Below, piece by piece: positions 22,937 through 35,211 of a stretch of 64,000 nt of DNA. This DNA comes from Thalassia testudinum (lineage: Eukaryota > Streptophyta > Magnoliopsida > Alismatales > Hydrocharitaceae): the NCBI GenBank assembly GCA_037157565.1, contig JAZHRO010000002.1, forward strand, positions 80,011,501 to 80,075,500, given 5' to 3'. A program made the position numbers and the translations under genes. Numbering within the stretch: the stretch's first letter is position 1; the number at the start of each line of letters is the position of its first letter. The notes below the pieces were generated by a model. The model saw only the letters and a list, made by a program, of their open reading frames with translations, searched no databases and was not told the DNA's origin.

Positions 22937-24170
22937 GGTGTCGTATTTCTACTTGCTCTTCTTTCTCATCCCTTTTATTGGGTAGATAATTGGACTTTTG
23001 GTTAGAGGAACCAATTTAAAGGAATAAGTTTAAAAAAATGGGACAATAGGAGGATAAGTGAGAAATAAATATGTTTCAATTTTTGGTACTAGTATAAGCC
23101 ATATCATGGGATACAGTACAGAAGTTGGTTTTACAAGTGATAGAATAAACACTATCTCACTCCCTTGGAATCACTTCCAACCCAGGATTCCTCCTAAAAC
23201 TATTTTAATTTGAGTATTTCTAATGCTAAAATGATTTCCCTCTAATTTTGAGTACTCAATGGTAGGATTTGAGATATTAAGGAATTGGGATCTTCCATTC
23301 AAATTGGATTTTCATGTGAATGAAGTTTGAGATGTAAAAGACAAATTATGGTGGCATTTTGTCTTTTACAATGATGTCACAAGGAACATAATCATTTTGG
23401 GAGTCTTTCTAAGTTTTGAACATCAAATCAATTGATAAAAACACATTAGGTTATCTAAGTGGATCTAAGGATAGTTGAGCTTGATATGATGCAAACCATA
23501 CTTGGTGACTTAAGATGGAATGATAAAAGAAATTAAGGTGCAATGGAATGAGATTGTTAATTCATTCCTTTGTTTGAATTAACACAAAAAAGATATAAAT
23601 AACATCAATAAAATAGAGTTGAAATGAGCAATGCATATATTTTTGTATGTGTAATTTATGATAATTATGATTACAATTAAATATATATTTGTTGTATATG
23701 CCAACATACATAAATAAACTAATTATTCACATCAGCTGTCATCATTTTGTATCAATTTTTCTATGAGTTTTACGCAATCTTCCAAGGCACGCCCGCCTTA
23801 AGAGACAGCCTGAGGTACATCCGCTTGCTATATTACCGGCCTTAAGAGGTGGTATGAGGCGCGCCCACCTATTCCACTTCCGTGAGTAATGGCCAGTTAT
23901 ATCGGGATTGGTATTTTGCCTTGTTATTTGAGAAGGTCGGCATTAATTGCCGTCATGATGAGGCAAAAGCCTTAGGTATCGTACCTGTCATTGATGAGAC
24001 TACCCTTTCTATGACAGTGGCTAGGCTCATAGGACTATTAAATGTCCATAATGATGGCCAAGGTTTTCTTTGTACTTGGTGGTATATTTGGAATCTGCGC
24101 TGGATACGATGGGATTTGATTTTTTTCGAAAGCTACGCCCTGCAAGGGGGGGAACCGCCCTTCGTGGGGG
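22937..24170. other. AT-rich intervening sequence, no gene recognised
   Basis: No ORF with recognisable protein. A perfect 12-bp hairpin lies at 23333-23344 and 23358-23369 (GTAAAAGACAAA / TTTGTCTTTTAC) with a 13-nt loop, possibly from a small inverted-repeat element. At 23795-23875 two imperfect copies of GCCTTAAGAG...TGAGG occur about 45 bp apart. The 3' LTR of the inferred Tat element could lie here, but I cannot define its ends. Confidence 0.5.
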
Positions 24171-24171
24171 T

Positions 24172-24180
24172 TATATATAG
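24172..24180 (+). promoter_or_regulatory. TATA-like box upstream of the antisense Tat ORF
   Basis: TATATATAG follows a G-rich stretch on the plus strand, about 140 bp before the ATG at 24320. It could drive the accessory ORF independently of the LTR. It also reads as TATATATA on the minus strand, so direction is not proven. Confidence 0.4.
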
Positions 24181-24319
24181 GGGTGGTGGGTCATAGTTAA
24201 TGGCCCACCTTCCTCGGAGAGCACTTGTGCGGGGAGCTTTCACTCTTGGCAGAGTGCTGTGAGGAGGTGTCCTTCATCGGAGCATCATTGTGTCTAGGGC
24301 TCTTAAAGGAAGGGTTGCC

Positions 24320-26959
24320 ATGTCGAGTTTTGCGAGCAAGGGTAAGCCCATTGCCTCTTCCTTGGGAGTCTCTACCGAGACTAGGGCTTTATATGGTTTT
24401 TTGTTGAACTTTCGTAGTCGGTCCGCGATTTTGTCGTTCTTGGGGGAATATGGACTCAGTGGAGTATCGTTTCAGGCTTGTGGGTCCAAAACCCGTCTTT
24501 GTTAAGATAGGACCAAGGACATGTTTATTATATGTAAATATGCCATACAGCATAGCTTATAGGTGCCTTTGAACCCTTTTTTATTTTCCTTTCTTTTTAT
24601 AACCTCATCCCTTCCTAGCTCAACCTTAATTGTTGGCTGGTGTTGAATGCCTTTATCGCCCTCTACCTTCATTTGGGGATTGCCCCCTACCTCATTTTGT
24701 TCCACCTGCTTTTTAGGCTAATGCCTCTGAAGTTGAAGAAGGGTAAGCCTCCGTCAGGCACTTACACACTGTACAGCCAGCAAATCAGATACCGGATAGT
24801 GGATCTCTCTAATAGTTTGAAGGAGCATGACCACCATTTCTTTTTTCTTTCTAATTTTGAAGAGCTTGGAATCCCTTGCACTTAGTAAGGTCTGCTTGAG
24901 AGGGACCAACAACCCTGATTTGAGAAGCTTGACTAATCTGTGTAAGTGGACGTGAAAAAATTAGTTAAGTTTGGTTTGATTGCTCAGTCAGACCTCAGGT
25001 GGAAGGATGCCCAAGAGGTGTTGTCATGGGTGATAGACTCGTTGCCTATGTTGTGTAAGTGGAGGGGGGGTAAATAGCTTTCGTGTCGCATATTGTACTC
25101 GTCAGTTTTTTATTAATTCGGTATTTTTGGTTCTTTTGGCTGCAGCTTTTGAGCAGTTTACTCAACCAATTGCGCCCATGTGTCGAGGCAGTAGCTCGGC
25201 TAGCCGTGGGTCATGGCAGGGCTAGGAGGGGTTTGTGGAGCAGGGGGAGGGGAGTCAATCTTATTATTGGAATGGGATGAAGTGGAAGGAGGAGGAGGCC
25301 CTTGAAGATGTTGCAGAGGAGCTGGAGATCCCCTTGAGGCAGGCCAAGAAAGGTCCTCGCGTGGAGCTTCTGCAGGAGGAGTCAGCAATGTCCTCTCCAC
25401 GGAGCCTTGATGAGGATGAGAGGGAAGGTGCACCTTCTAACCCCCTGGAGCCATCCGGGGCACCCGAGGCAATTACCTTGATCGACTCTTCTTCGGAGGC
25501 ACCCTCGGAGGTGGCTCTTTCAGGGGGTACTTTCAGTTTTTTGGTTTCCTCAAGTGCCCTGGGAGTGTTTGCCTTGCTAGCACAAGAGGCGAGTGCTGTC
25601 AGTAGAGTTTTTGGGCAGCTGTACTACAGGCGGAGCTCTGTAAGCGCCTGGGTTTTGGTGGATCCCTCTTGCCGAAGAAGCTCGGGGATAATCGGCCGTA
25701 CCGTCGGGTCCATTGTTGGATACGTACTGGAGGGCACCCTCGGTGGGCTCGGACCTGGGTGTGTGGTGTTTGTGCAATCAGGGGCATCAAGCAGTGCCCT
25801 TGACTTGGAAAGATAGGGGCTAAGGCACTTGAATGATGCCATGTCTTGGGCCACCTCTGGGTCTCGGGGCATGAATTTTAACCATGTATTCTTCTGCTAC
25901 ATGTGTGTGGTAAGCTCGCGGGGCTTGTTTTTCGTTGATCAACTTTTTCCTGGCTAGAGCTGTTTATATTTTGATGCGCTCGTGGTTTATAGGTGGAGAC
26001 ACTTGGGTCGTCCTTCATTTCGCGTGAGGACGCCTCTCCGATCCTCCCTAGCCTGACCAGTCATGCTGACGTGGTAGACTTGGTTGCCTAGTGGGCCGTG
26101 ACGGCCAAGGCGGAGCATTGGCAGTTGCTTCGCCAAGTGGCGGAGGCTGTTGTCGCCTGAGAGAAGGCATAGTAGGTGGTAGAGGGGGCCGAGTAGAAGC
26201 TCTGCTCCCTCCAACAGGCGGCCAACAATGTGGGCCGGCTGAAGGCGGAGCTGAAGAAGGCCCATTCTGCTCTGCGGGGGGCCTCTTGTGTTGATGAGGA
26301 GTTCGAGGAGAGGCTCATGAGGGCCCATAGTGCCCATCTGGAGGCTTTGGGGTACCTGTCTGAGTGCCTCTTGGTCGCCTGCACCAGCATCCTTTCCTTG
26401 AAGGAGGTGTAGGTACTTAAAGCTTAACACTCCTCGTCGATGAAGGGGTATGAGAGGGCTCTTGAGAAGGAGTGCATCCACCTGAGCGCCTTGATTGATA
26501 GACTTGCTTCTATGCGAGCAAGTCTAGAGAAAGTGGAGGTGAATGTGAAGGAACTGAGGGCCGACCTCGGCAAGGCTCGGTAGCTCGCGGCGGAGAGGGG
26601 CCAGCGGGTGGTGGAATTGGAGGAGGTGGAGGAGCCAGATGAGGAGATAGAGGAGCGAGAGTTGAATGCAGAGATGGTGATGGCATTTTATGCCACGCAG
26701 CCATTGATGGGACTAATTCAGGAGGTAGTTTTGCTGGAGATTGGAAAGCAAACGCTGGCTACCGTGCATGCCCTTATTAAGGGGAAGCATGCCTATGCTG
26801 AAGAGTTATGCGACTGGTCTATTGTCCAGTTGGTGTCAGAATACGACCACCTCAAAGCAGCCGATCTTATTACCAACCACAAGCTCGTGGAACCGCCTGT
26901 GGATCGACCGGCTAAGGAGGAGGTGGCCCAACTGGCTACCGAGGAGGTAGTCCAGCTGG
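24320..26959 (+). pseudogene. Tat-element accessory ORF (putative gypsy-type transposon protein), antisense, decayed
   Basis: The ATG at 24320 opens MSSFASKGKPIASSLGVSTE. A later block at 24640-24885 (NAFIALYLHLGIAPYLILFHLLFR, then KEHDHHFFFLSNFEELGIP) resembles the plant Transposase_28 type of domain (hydrophobic LF..FR, then FFF). A serine-rich linker (25180-25560) follows, then a charged coiled-coil-like region at 26090-26700 (EELEEVEEPDEEIEERELN type), then a C-terminal stretch with YAEELCDWSIVQLVSEYDHL. Stops and frameshifts are common. Such extra ORFs occur in Tat elements, often antisense between pol and the 3' LTR. The Tat pol on the opposite strand at 48850 onward makes that placement likely. 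Function unknown. Confidence 0.55.
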
Positions 26960-26963
26960 TTAC

Positions 26964-29215
26964 TGTTGTATTCATAAAATACGAATTTGATTAAAAACAC
27001 GTCATAGTATAGTGTGAATTACAACTCAAACAAAAATTTAAATAATGAGAGAGCAAGTCTGGTCAATCTCAAGGAGGCGTTAAGATACGAGATTGATTTC
27101 TGATTCTTTTTACTTGCTTAAAATCGTATGCTGGTTTCTAAAGTGCAAGTTAAAAATGCACCAGTCGTATTGTTTATGCTAAAAACATCTGCGTGCGTCA
27201 AATACATTACGAATGTGAAAGTGTGTGTTAGCATGCGCACAATCTCAATAATGCGATGACAAGTAGCAGAAAATGAATCTATCGCTAATTTGTTAATGTC
27301 TTCGGGAACCTACATTTTGTTGCATTAAAATAACACAGTAGATATCATGCAACAAGAGAGTGCAATATAGATATAGAGAGTAGTTATCTTGTAATTATTA
27401 ATTTTATTTCCTCAAAAATTGTCATCATTAGAATCGAAGATAGAGGAAAGCTTGTACATAAAAGCTTACAAACAAGAATTCTAGCTATTAGAAAATAGAT
27501 GCATGCATGGATCTAAGGAAGATTATGCATCCATCATTCAGGCAAAGGATTGCCACACTACTAAGCAAGAAATTAATGCAGAAATTAAAATCAGAAGAAC
27601 TAAGCTAGCTAGGAGAACTTAGGGCATTGGAGGTGGTCTCCAATGGCCTGTGTGGCTTGAGGTGGTAGGAGGGAAGAGAGGGATGACTAAGGTGTGTAGG
27701 CTGGCCTCTTGAGAAGGTGGTGGAGTTGCTTAGATCTTGGATGTGAAGGTGGTGATGCTTGAAGGTGGAGGAGCTCACCAATGGAGATGGAGGTAGTATC
27801 CAAGATGGGTGTGCATGGCCGTCCAAGGGGTTCCTTAAGTAGACTAAGGGGTGTGTCACCTAGAGAACTATAGAGTTCTCTAGAAGACCTCCAAAGTTGA
27901 CATCAACTTTGGTTCAGAGTGGTCTTCTTAGATCCATAAATTGTTGATCTAAGAATGGACTACTTTGGTTGCTATTTTTGGCAACTCAAAGTGGCGCCAC
28001 TTAGAGAGAGTTCTAGAGAACTCTAGAGGTGGCAGCCAAGTGTGTGTGTGTGTGTGCATGACTAGGTGGGTGTGGTTAGGTGGTCTAGGTCGAGTCCTAT
28101 AGGTCTAGGTGATTGGGTTTAGGTAGGCTCCTAGAATTAGGGTTATAAACCCTAATACTAAAGTGAAAGTGCAATTAAACTTATTACAAGTTTAATTGAG
28201 TCGATGTGTGTTTAATTGGGAGAGAAAATACCTAATTAGGTTAGGCTTGAGTCAATTAGACTCTCACTGAGTCCAATTGGACTTGTGTTGGTTGAGATTT
28301 GAGCTCAATTGGACTCTATGTGTCCAATTGAATAGGTGAAGTGTAATTGACTTAGATCTAAATCAATTGGGTTTAGTGAGAACCTAAATAGGTTCTTAGG
28401 AGGGTCTTATGGTAGTGTACTAGGCTTAGGGCACCTTAATTTAGGTTCCCTAGGGTGTAGAATTGGGTTTAGGGGCTTAGGAAATCAAGATCCAAGATTG
28501 ATTTCAAAAATAGGGATTAGAGAAGGGTTCCAGACATCTGATTGAACAATCAAACAACTTATACTTCAAAATCCAAAGTCCAGAGCTCTGGTTTGGACAT
28601 CCAAAGTTGAGTCAGGGAGGAGTTTAGGTTTTGTCTTGGAATTCTGCAGAGATTGGACGTCTAACACCTTGTCTTGACGTCCAATATTCTAGCAGAATTG
28701 GGTTCTAGGTCTGCGGGTGGTGTCTAAGGGTTTTGGATGTCTAGCAACCTGCCTGGACATCCAGATATGAGCTAGAATAAGGGTTTTGAGGCATCCCAGG
28801 CTTAGGTGACCTAATCTAAGGGTGGCTAGGGTTTAGGAGGGTCTTTAGAGCTATCCTAAGGCTAGGAAAGATCCTATGTTCTTCATAATTTAACTCCTAC
28901 ATTAAAATTCTACTTAGTAGAGTAGCATACCTCTCCCTACATTATTTCTTCCTCTTTATTCCAGGGCTTCTACTCCAGCTCTACTACAGCTCTAGCTTCT
29001 TCTCTGTATCAGATCCAACTTCAGGCCATCTCCTGAGCTTCTTATTACCTACAATCCAAATAATGCTCTATTCAGTACATTAAACATTATTTCATGAATA
29101 TCTGTATAAAATAGAAAAGATGCTATGTATGCTATTCATGCATGAATTATACTACAATTATGCTAAGTTCTAACTTAATTTAGGTCATTTAAGTCCTATG
29201 ATTGCTACGCAATCA
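26964..29215 (-). repeat. Athila-type LTR I (3' LTR of the decayed Athila-A)
   Basis: Ends on the plus strand in the hairpin GATTGCTACGCAATCA, directly followed by the Athila polypurine tract and 3' untranslated sequence. The U5 motif (GTCTGGTCAATCTCAAGGAG) lies at 27057-27076. The left end is set at TGTTGTATTC but could be a few bases off. It holds (GT)n near 28043 and GACGTC-type motifs at 28525-28770. No matching second copy is present in the window. Confidence 0.7.
28520..28770. repeat. Degenerate GACGTC/CAGACATCTG motif cluster in LTR I
   Basis: CCAGACATCTGATTG, TTTGGACATCCAAAG, TTGGACGTCTAACA, TTGACGTCCAATA, TTGGATGTCTAGC and CTGGACATCCAGA are spaced 35-90 bp apart. They are variants of the palindrome seen in Tekay and copia-like LTRs. 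Confidence 0.6.
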
Positions 29216-31135
29216 TACCCCCATGCCTAAATCTCGCTAGTCCCTGGCAAATGTAAAGTTAAGTTATCTACAAATGGATCCCTAAAAGACTGATTATTTT
29301 TATCAAGCGCAATACTTGAGATTTTTTTTGTTTCACTTTCATCTTAAAATCTAGAAATCCAGACAATTGTGAAAGTGAAGCTATATAGCTTATGCAACGG
29401 ATTCGAGTGAAAAGTCAATTCACCTCTAAAGCTTGTATTTGACCCCTAGTAAAATTCTAACGGGATAGGCAAACTTCTTCCCTTGGGATATACCAGATAT
29501 TCTATAATTTCCACCTCGACTTTTAGCTTAGGTAGAGAATGTTGGAGTCAGGTTGGTTTGTATTTGGTGGCTCACTCTCATTTGGTGCTACATGTAGATT
29601 AGTACTAAAGAATCTAGATTGTCAAATTATTAAGTAAATCAACTCAAAGGAAAGCGAAAAAAACTATGCTCTCTTTGGTTCCTTTGCATTCACTCTTTCT
29701 TTTTTTTTTCTTTTTCCTTTCTTTTTCTTTCGAGCTCATAATCTCACCAGATTTACGCGCATAATCCGTATTTGGTGGTCTCACGTGACATTAACACTTC
29801 AATAAAGTTCCAATAACCCTAATACTAAGTTAGAATACCTCAGCTAGTATTCAGGCGGTCAGAAATACAAAAAGGTAGGTTAAGGTCATATTTGGTGGAT
29901 CTCAACTATGGTGGATAATGCTACCTCAATGCTATTAAAATAATACTAAAAACTCATCATTTTTTTTCCTGCTTTTTCTCTTTTCTAATTTTTTTTTGTA
30001 TATATATATCAACACAACGTAATACAGTACATGACATATGTGACTTTTATTCTAGAGGCATTATTGGGGATTGGTGGTATTCAAGAGGATATCAGGTGAC
30101 TTATTTGGTGGAAGTGCTTACTCTTGGCACCAGGAAAGAGATGGATAGGATAACGTATTTCTGACCCTGATATTAATACCCTCCTTCGGCCGAGGATTCC
30201 ATAAAGAATGGCCGTAGCCATCCACCTTAGTCCTAGTCTTATCATAACTCGATCTCCGCGTATTTGCCTTATTTGGTGGCTCTCTGAAATTCACACAAGA
30301 TTTATACGTGGGAACCAAGAGTGAAACTATGCTTAACTCCGAGTATCATTACCTAATTATCCAGAATTCCAGATTCCTTGCACTAATCTTAGAGCACCAG
30401 TAACACTCTACTCTCATCTTACATTCTTTGGTGGAATTTTAAAAGAAGATTCGCCTGACTCCCTATCTACTGTCTAGGGGTTCAGGAAAATAAGCACTAT
30501 TTTTTCTCAACAAAGTAAAGATGTTTATCGATTTTCACAGTGAATTCATTGCAAAATCTACGTGTGAGTGTGAAAGTTGTACTGGATTCTGGATTACAGG
30601 AATCAACTAGAGGATAAAATCTCTAATGCAACCTCTTGATAAAAATCTTATTCATGCATGCAATATATATATGTTATATACAATTAACCTCTTATGATTT
30701 GTACTTTAATATTGTTCCCTTATTGGGTTACATTCAGCTTAGTCCTTAATTTATAACAATAAGTGAGTGAACGAGTTGGAGGTGGCTGTTGCAAACGATT
30801 TCTAGCTCCAATGCGATCATCGAAGGTGGAGTCGGCTATTCTTAAATTAAGGACCCTAAAGTGAAATTAACATGCTGCTATGAGGTTTTTCTATGTGTTG
30901 GCACAAAAATTTTTAGTTTTACTGTATACTACCCCCCATCCCCCCATGCCTAGGTTCTTGCATGTCCTCATTCATGAATATAACAGAAATAAATTACGAC
31001 AGGGAGTAAGTGGGTAAAAATCACCTGGAATTGTTCCTGAATTGTCATTCAGCATAAGCCAACTTAATGATATGAAATATGCAGAGAGATGCTAAAAGAA
31101 AATATGCTATGTATATATGTATATGTTGCTGAGTT
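29216..31135 (-). other. Athila-A polypurine tract and 3' untranslated region
   Basis: Starts with the tract CATGGGGGTA (minus strand, 29216-29225). No env-like ORF is visible. A short motif TATTTGGTGG recurs at 29561, 29769, 29890, 30101 and 30269, with partial copies at 29580, 30071 and 30426. A second CCCCCCATG-type purine tract lies near 30940, just after the end of pol, as in Athila-B near 37850. Confidence 0.7.
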
Positions 31136-34100
31136 TAACACCTCCAGCTGGGCGAAAACTCAATCACATGCCCTCAATAAAATTGATGACTTCGTCATCA
31201 GGAGGAGGTTCCTGGGCCATAATTGGCTTGAGGCGCTAGCCATTTACCATGGAAATATGCCCAGCTTTCAGGTCCATGATTTGGACTGCCCCATTAGAAT
31301 AGGGGTCAATCACAATGTACAGGCCAGTCCACTTGGACTTGACTTTTCCCGGAAAGAATTTCAGACGTGAATCAAATAACCAGACTCGCTAGTTAGGTGT
31401 GAATTCCTTCCTCTAGATGTGGCAGTCGTGAAAGGCCTTGGTCTTGTCCTTATATATTGATGCATTCTCATAACCTTCCATTGGATCTTTTCTAATTCAT
31501 TGAGCTAGAGCTTCCTTTCATAACCTCCTGCGTCGACGTTAAGATTACATTTTTGCATCGCCTAAAAGGTGCAGTGCTCCAGCTCGACAGGAAGGTGGCA
31601 GGCCTTTCCATATACCACACGATATGGCGCCATTTTGAGTGGGGCTTTGAAAGCAGTCCGATATGCCCAAAGTGCATCAATTAATCTATCAGACCAGTCC
31701 TTCCTATTCGGTTTAACCGTTTTCTGGAGAATCAGCTTGATTTGATGGTTAGACACTTTAACCTGCCCATTGGTTTGTGGATGATACGAGGTGGCTATAC
31801 GGTGATGTACCTCATATTTCTTTAATAATGACCTGAAGTGGGCATGGATGAAGTGACTACCCCCATCGCTAATCAGCCATGGGGTACATTGAATCTCGCA
31901 AAAATATATTCCCATACAAAAGAAATGGTGGTCTTATGATTAGCCCGCCTCGTTGGGATAGCTTAGACCCACTTTGAGACATAATCAACAGTGAGAAGTA
32001 TGTACTCGAAGCCGTGCGAAGAGAAAGGGCCCATAAAATCGATGCCCCATACATCGAATACTTCTATGACCAAAATGGGTTGGAGAGGCATCATGTCTCT
32101 CTTGGTCATCGAACCGACTGATTGGCATTGTTTGCAACACTTGGCATAATTGTGTGTATCTCTGAATATAGTTGGCTAGAAGAATCCCGAATGCAAAATT
32201 TTTGCAGCGATTTTTTGGCCCAAAAGATGGCCACCACAGGCTTCGCTGTGGCAAAAAGATAACACACCTGAGATTTTAGAGTCTGGGACACACCCGGTGA
32301 TCTGATTGGCTCCAATGTGGAAAAGCAAAGGGTCATCCCAGAAATAGAATTTGTCTTTAGAAATAAATTTGAGTTTCTGGTCCTTGGATAAATTCGCAGG
32401 AATCTTGCCTGCGACAAGATAATTCATGATATTCGTGTACCAGGGAAACTCGACAGAATGGATTGCCAAAAGAGATTCATCCAAAAATTGGTCTGAAATT
32501 GGTAGGGAATAAGGGATGTGGGCGTGGTCTAATCTGGATAAGTGATCTGCCACAACATTTTGTGCTTCGGCTTTGTCTTGTATTTTGACATCAAATTCCT
32601 GCAAGAGATGGATCCATTTGATTAGATAGGGTTTGGCATCCTTCTTTGCCAACAAATGCCGAAGGGCGGAGTGGTCTATGAAAATTATCACTTTGGACCC
32701 TAGCAAATATGATCGGAATTTCTCTAACCCAAATACTACCGCTAGTAGTTCCTTTTCAGTGACAGTATAAATACGCTGAGCCTCATTTAGCATCTTGCTA
32801 GCGTACTATATAACAAAAGGCTGTTGCTCCCAACGTTGGCCTAAAATAGCTCCGACAGCGAAATCAAAGGCGTTGCACATCATCTCGAAATCAAGAGACC
32901 AATCAGGTGGTTTGAGAATTGGAGAATTAGAAATAGTGCTTCGTAAGGTCTTGAAGGTGCTGAGACCTGAGCCATTAAAATCAAATGGGACATAGCTACC
33001 AGAAGATTCATCAATGGGCATGCGATTTTCAAGAAATCACGTATAAATCTCTAGTAAAATCCGACGTGGCCTAGAAATGATCTAATCTGTTTAACTGAGC
33101 TAGGTGGAGGTAATCAGGATATGATTTTTGATTTAGCTCGGTCAACCTCGAGTCCATTTGATGAGATCCTGTGTCCTAGTACAAGGCCATCCCTCACTAT
33201 GAAATGGCTCTTTTCCCATGAGAGTACTAGGTTTACTTCAATGCAGCATTTCAGGATCTTAGTGAGGTTGTCAAGACAAGATGAAAAGTCATCTCCGAAA
33301 ATGGAGAAATCGTCCATAAACACTTCCACATAATCCCCAATCATATTTGAAAAGATGGCCATCATACAACGCTGAAATGTCGTTGGTGCATTGCAGAGGT
33401 TGAAGGGCATTTGCTTAAAAGTGAATGTTCTAAAGGGACATATGAACGTAGTCTTGTCTTGATCTTCTGAGCTAATTGCTACTTGATTATACCCAGAGTA
33501 TCCATCTAAAAAGCAAAATAAATTACGCCCAGCTGGCCATTCTAAAATCGATCAATGAATGGTAAAGGAAAATGATCCTTCTGGGTAGCCGTATTCAGTT
33601 TCCTATAATCTATGATGTCGCGGTGCGGGTTGGGATGGATTCACCCTTGTCATTCTTTATTACGCGAGTCCTGCTTTTTTGGGCACAATCTGGATAGGAC
33701 TCACCCTTTGGCTGTTAGAAATCCGGTATACAATGCTTATGTCCAGCCATTTGATGATCTCTTTCTTAACAACCTCTAGCATATTTGGGTTCAGCCATCT
33801 TTGAGGTTGTCTCGATGGTTTCACCACCTCATCTGTGTAAATGTGATGAATACAATACAGGGGGCGAATCCCGCGGAGATCAGCAATACTCCACCTAATA
33901 GCATCCCTATGGTCTTGTAGCACAGAAATCAATTGATATTCCTATTCTTGGGTCAAGTGAGCACTAATAATGATCGAGTATCTTTCACTTTCACCCAAAA
34001 AGAACATATTTGAGTGAGTCAGGTAAGGGTTTCAATTCAATCACGTGTGGGTCAGAATCAGAAGTGAGTAGGAGCAGAATCAATGGCAGGAATTGATGAT

Positions 34101-34700
34101 CCTGATATGCATGGATTCCTACTGATTTGCCACCTGCTAAATAGTCAGTCATGACCTTATTAACGGGAAACCCGTTTGTTGCAGTTGCACCTTCCTGTAT
34201 TAACAAGGGTGATTCAGTAATATGTGGATCAGGATAGTTGGAGCAAGGGGTGTTGTGGTCTGATGAACACCTCAAACAATTGGATCCATGGGAGGAAATG
34301 TGCAATGTGGTAGTCTCAGTCTCGTGTGGATCAATGTCTAAAAACCCTGACAATGAAGACGAGTGCGACATTGGGTCGTCATAAAGGAGCCCTGAATATA
34401 TCAAGTCTAAGTCGTTCATCTCCTAGGGCAATCTCCATACACCTGGATGCACAATCGATGTTCGCTTGGGCTGTTGCCAGAAATAGGTGACCTAAAATGA
34501 TTGCCATATCGAGATCAAAAAAGTTCGCGGGAAAGCAGAATCTGCGGACCTTAATGATTACATTCTCAACCACCCCCTCGATGTTTTCACTGATCGATCA
34601 GCTAGCTGAAGTGTAACCGAGGTGGGTTTTAACACCTCGAATTGAAATTGATCATAAATGGTAGTGGGAGTTAGGTTGATGGATGAACCTAGATCAAGAA
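31136..34700 (-). pseudogene. pol: Athila-A pol (protease, RT, RNase H, integrase), decayed
   Basis: Minus-strand fragments in order: protease tail ([18 protein letters not shown]) at 34560-34380; RT start (DHRDAIRWSIADLRGIRPLYC, IIKWLDISIVYRIS) at 33930-33660; RT core with FMDDFSIFG at 33400-33115; RNase H ([38 protein letters not shown]) at 32790-32500; integrase HHCC and core at 32290-31560. The integrase reads [14 protein letters not shown], so the catalytic glutamate (QTEVSN in Athila-B) is lysine. Frameshifts are frequent. The protein order and wording match Athila-B throughout, so this is an older relative. Confidence 0.9.
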
Positions 34701-35211
34701 GGGCCCGATCAAATGGAGAATCCTACGAAAAGCAAGAAATGAGTGGGGTACCAGGGTCTTTCTTCTTAGGCTGTAGGCCAGCTAGAAGCACAATGCTAGC
34801 CTCCTTCGACAGTACCGTCTGTTGTCCATTCTTCTACTATCGCTTTGGGGTACAATATTCCTTAAAGAGCCTAGCGACAGTAAGAATGTGATCTATAGCC
34901 TCGAGGAGATGGACCTAAATATGAACTTCCTTAAACATTGATTTCAAGTCCTCAAAATTCTGCATATCCTTTTTTCGTGCTGTATTTCGTGTCAAAGACT
35001 TAGGAAAAGGGACGAAAATATCGGTCAATTGACCTCTTGCCCTTGTATACTGTAGATGGCTCCTAAGATGAAGAAGGGGTCAAACCATCTTGCGGGGAAG
35101 AGTGCAACAAAATCAGGACCCGGCTGCCTAAATGGTGGGTCATATGTCTTCTTCTAGCTCCTCAACATAATAGCTTTCGCATTGGCATGCTGTCCGTGAT
35201 GTGGTGGAGTG
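34701..35211 (-). pseudogene. gag: Athila-A gag/protease linker, left piece of the split gene
   Basis: The minus strand carries the gag C-terminus and gag-protease linker of the decayed element (PPHHGQHANAKAIMLRS next to the insertion point, the Athila NAVTLRSG block). The reading frame continues from 46216 across the inserted Athila-B once one copy of GAGTG is removed. Confidence 0.75.
35207..35211. repeat. Target-site duplication of Athila-B, left copy
   Basis: GAGTG here is repeated exactly at 46211-46215. Confidence 0.92.
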
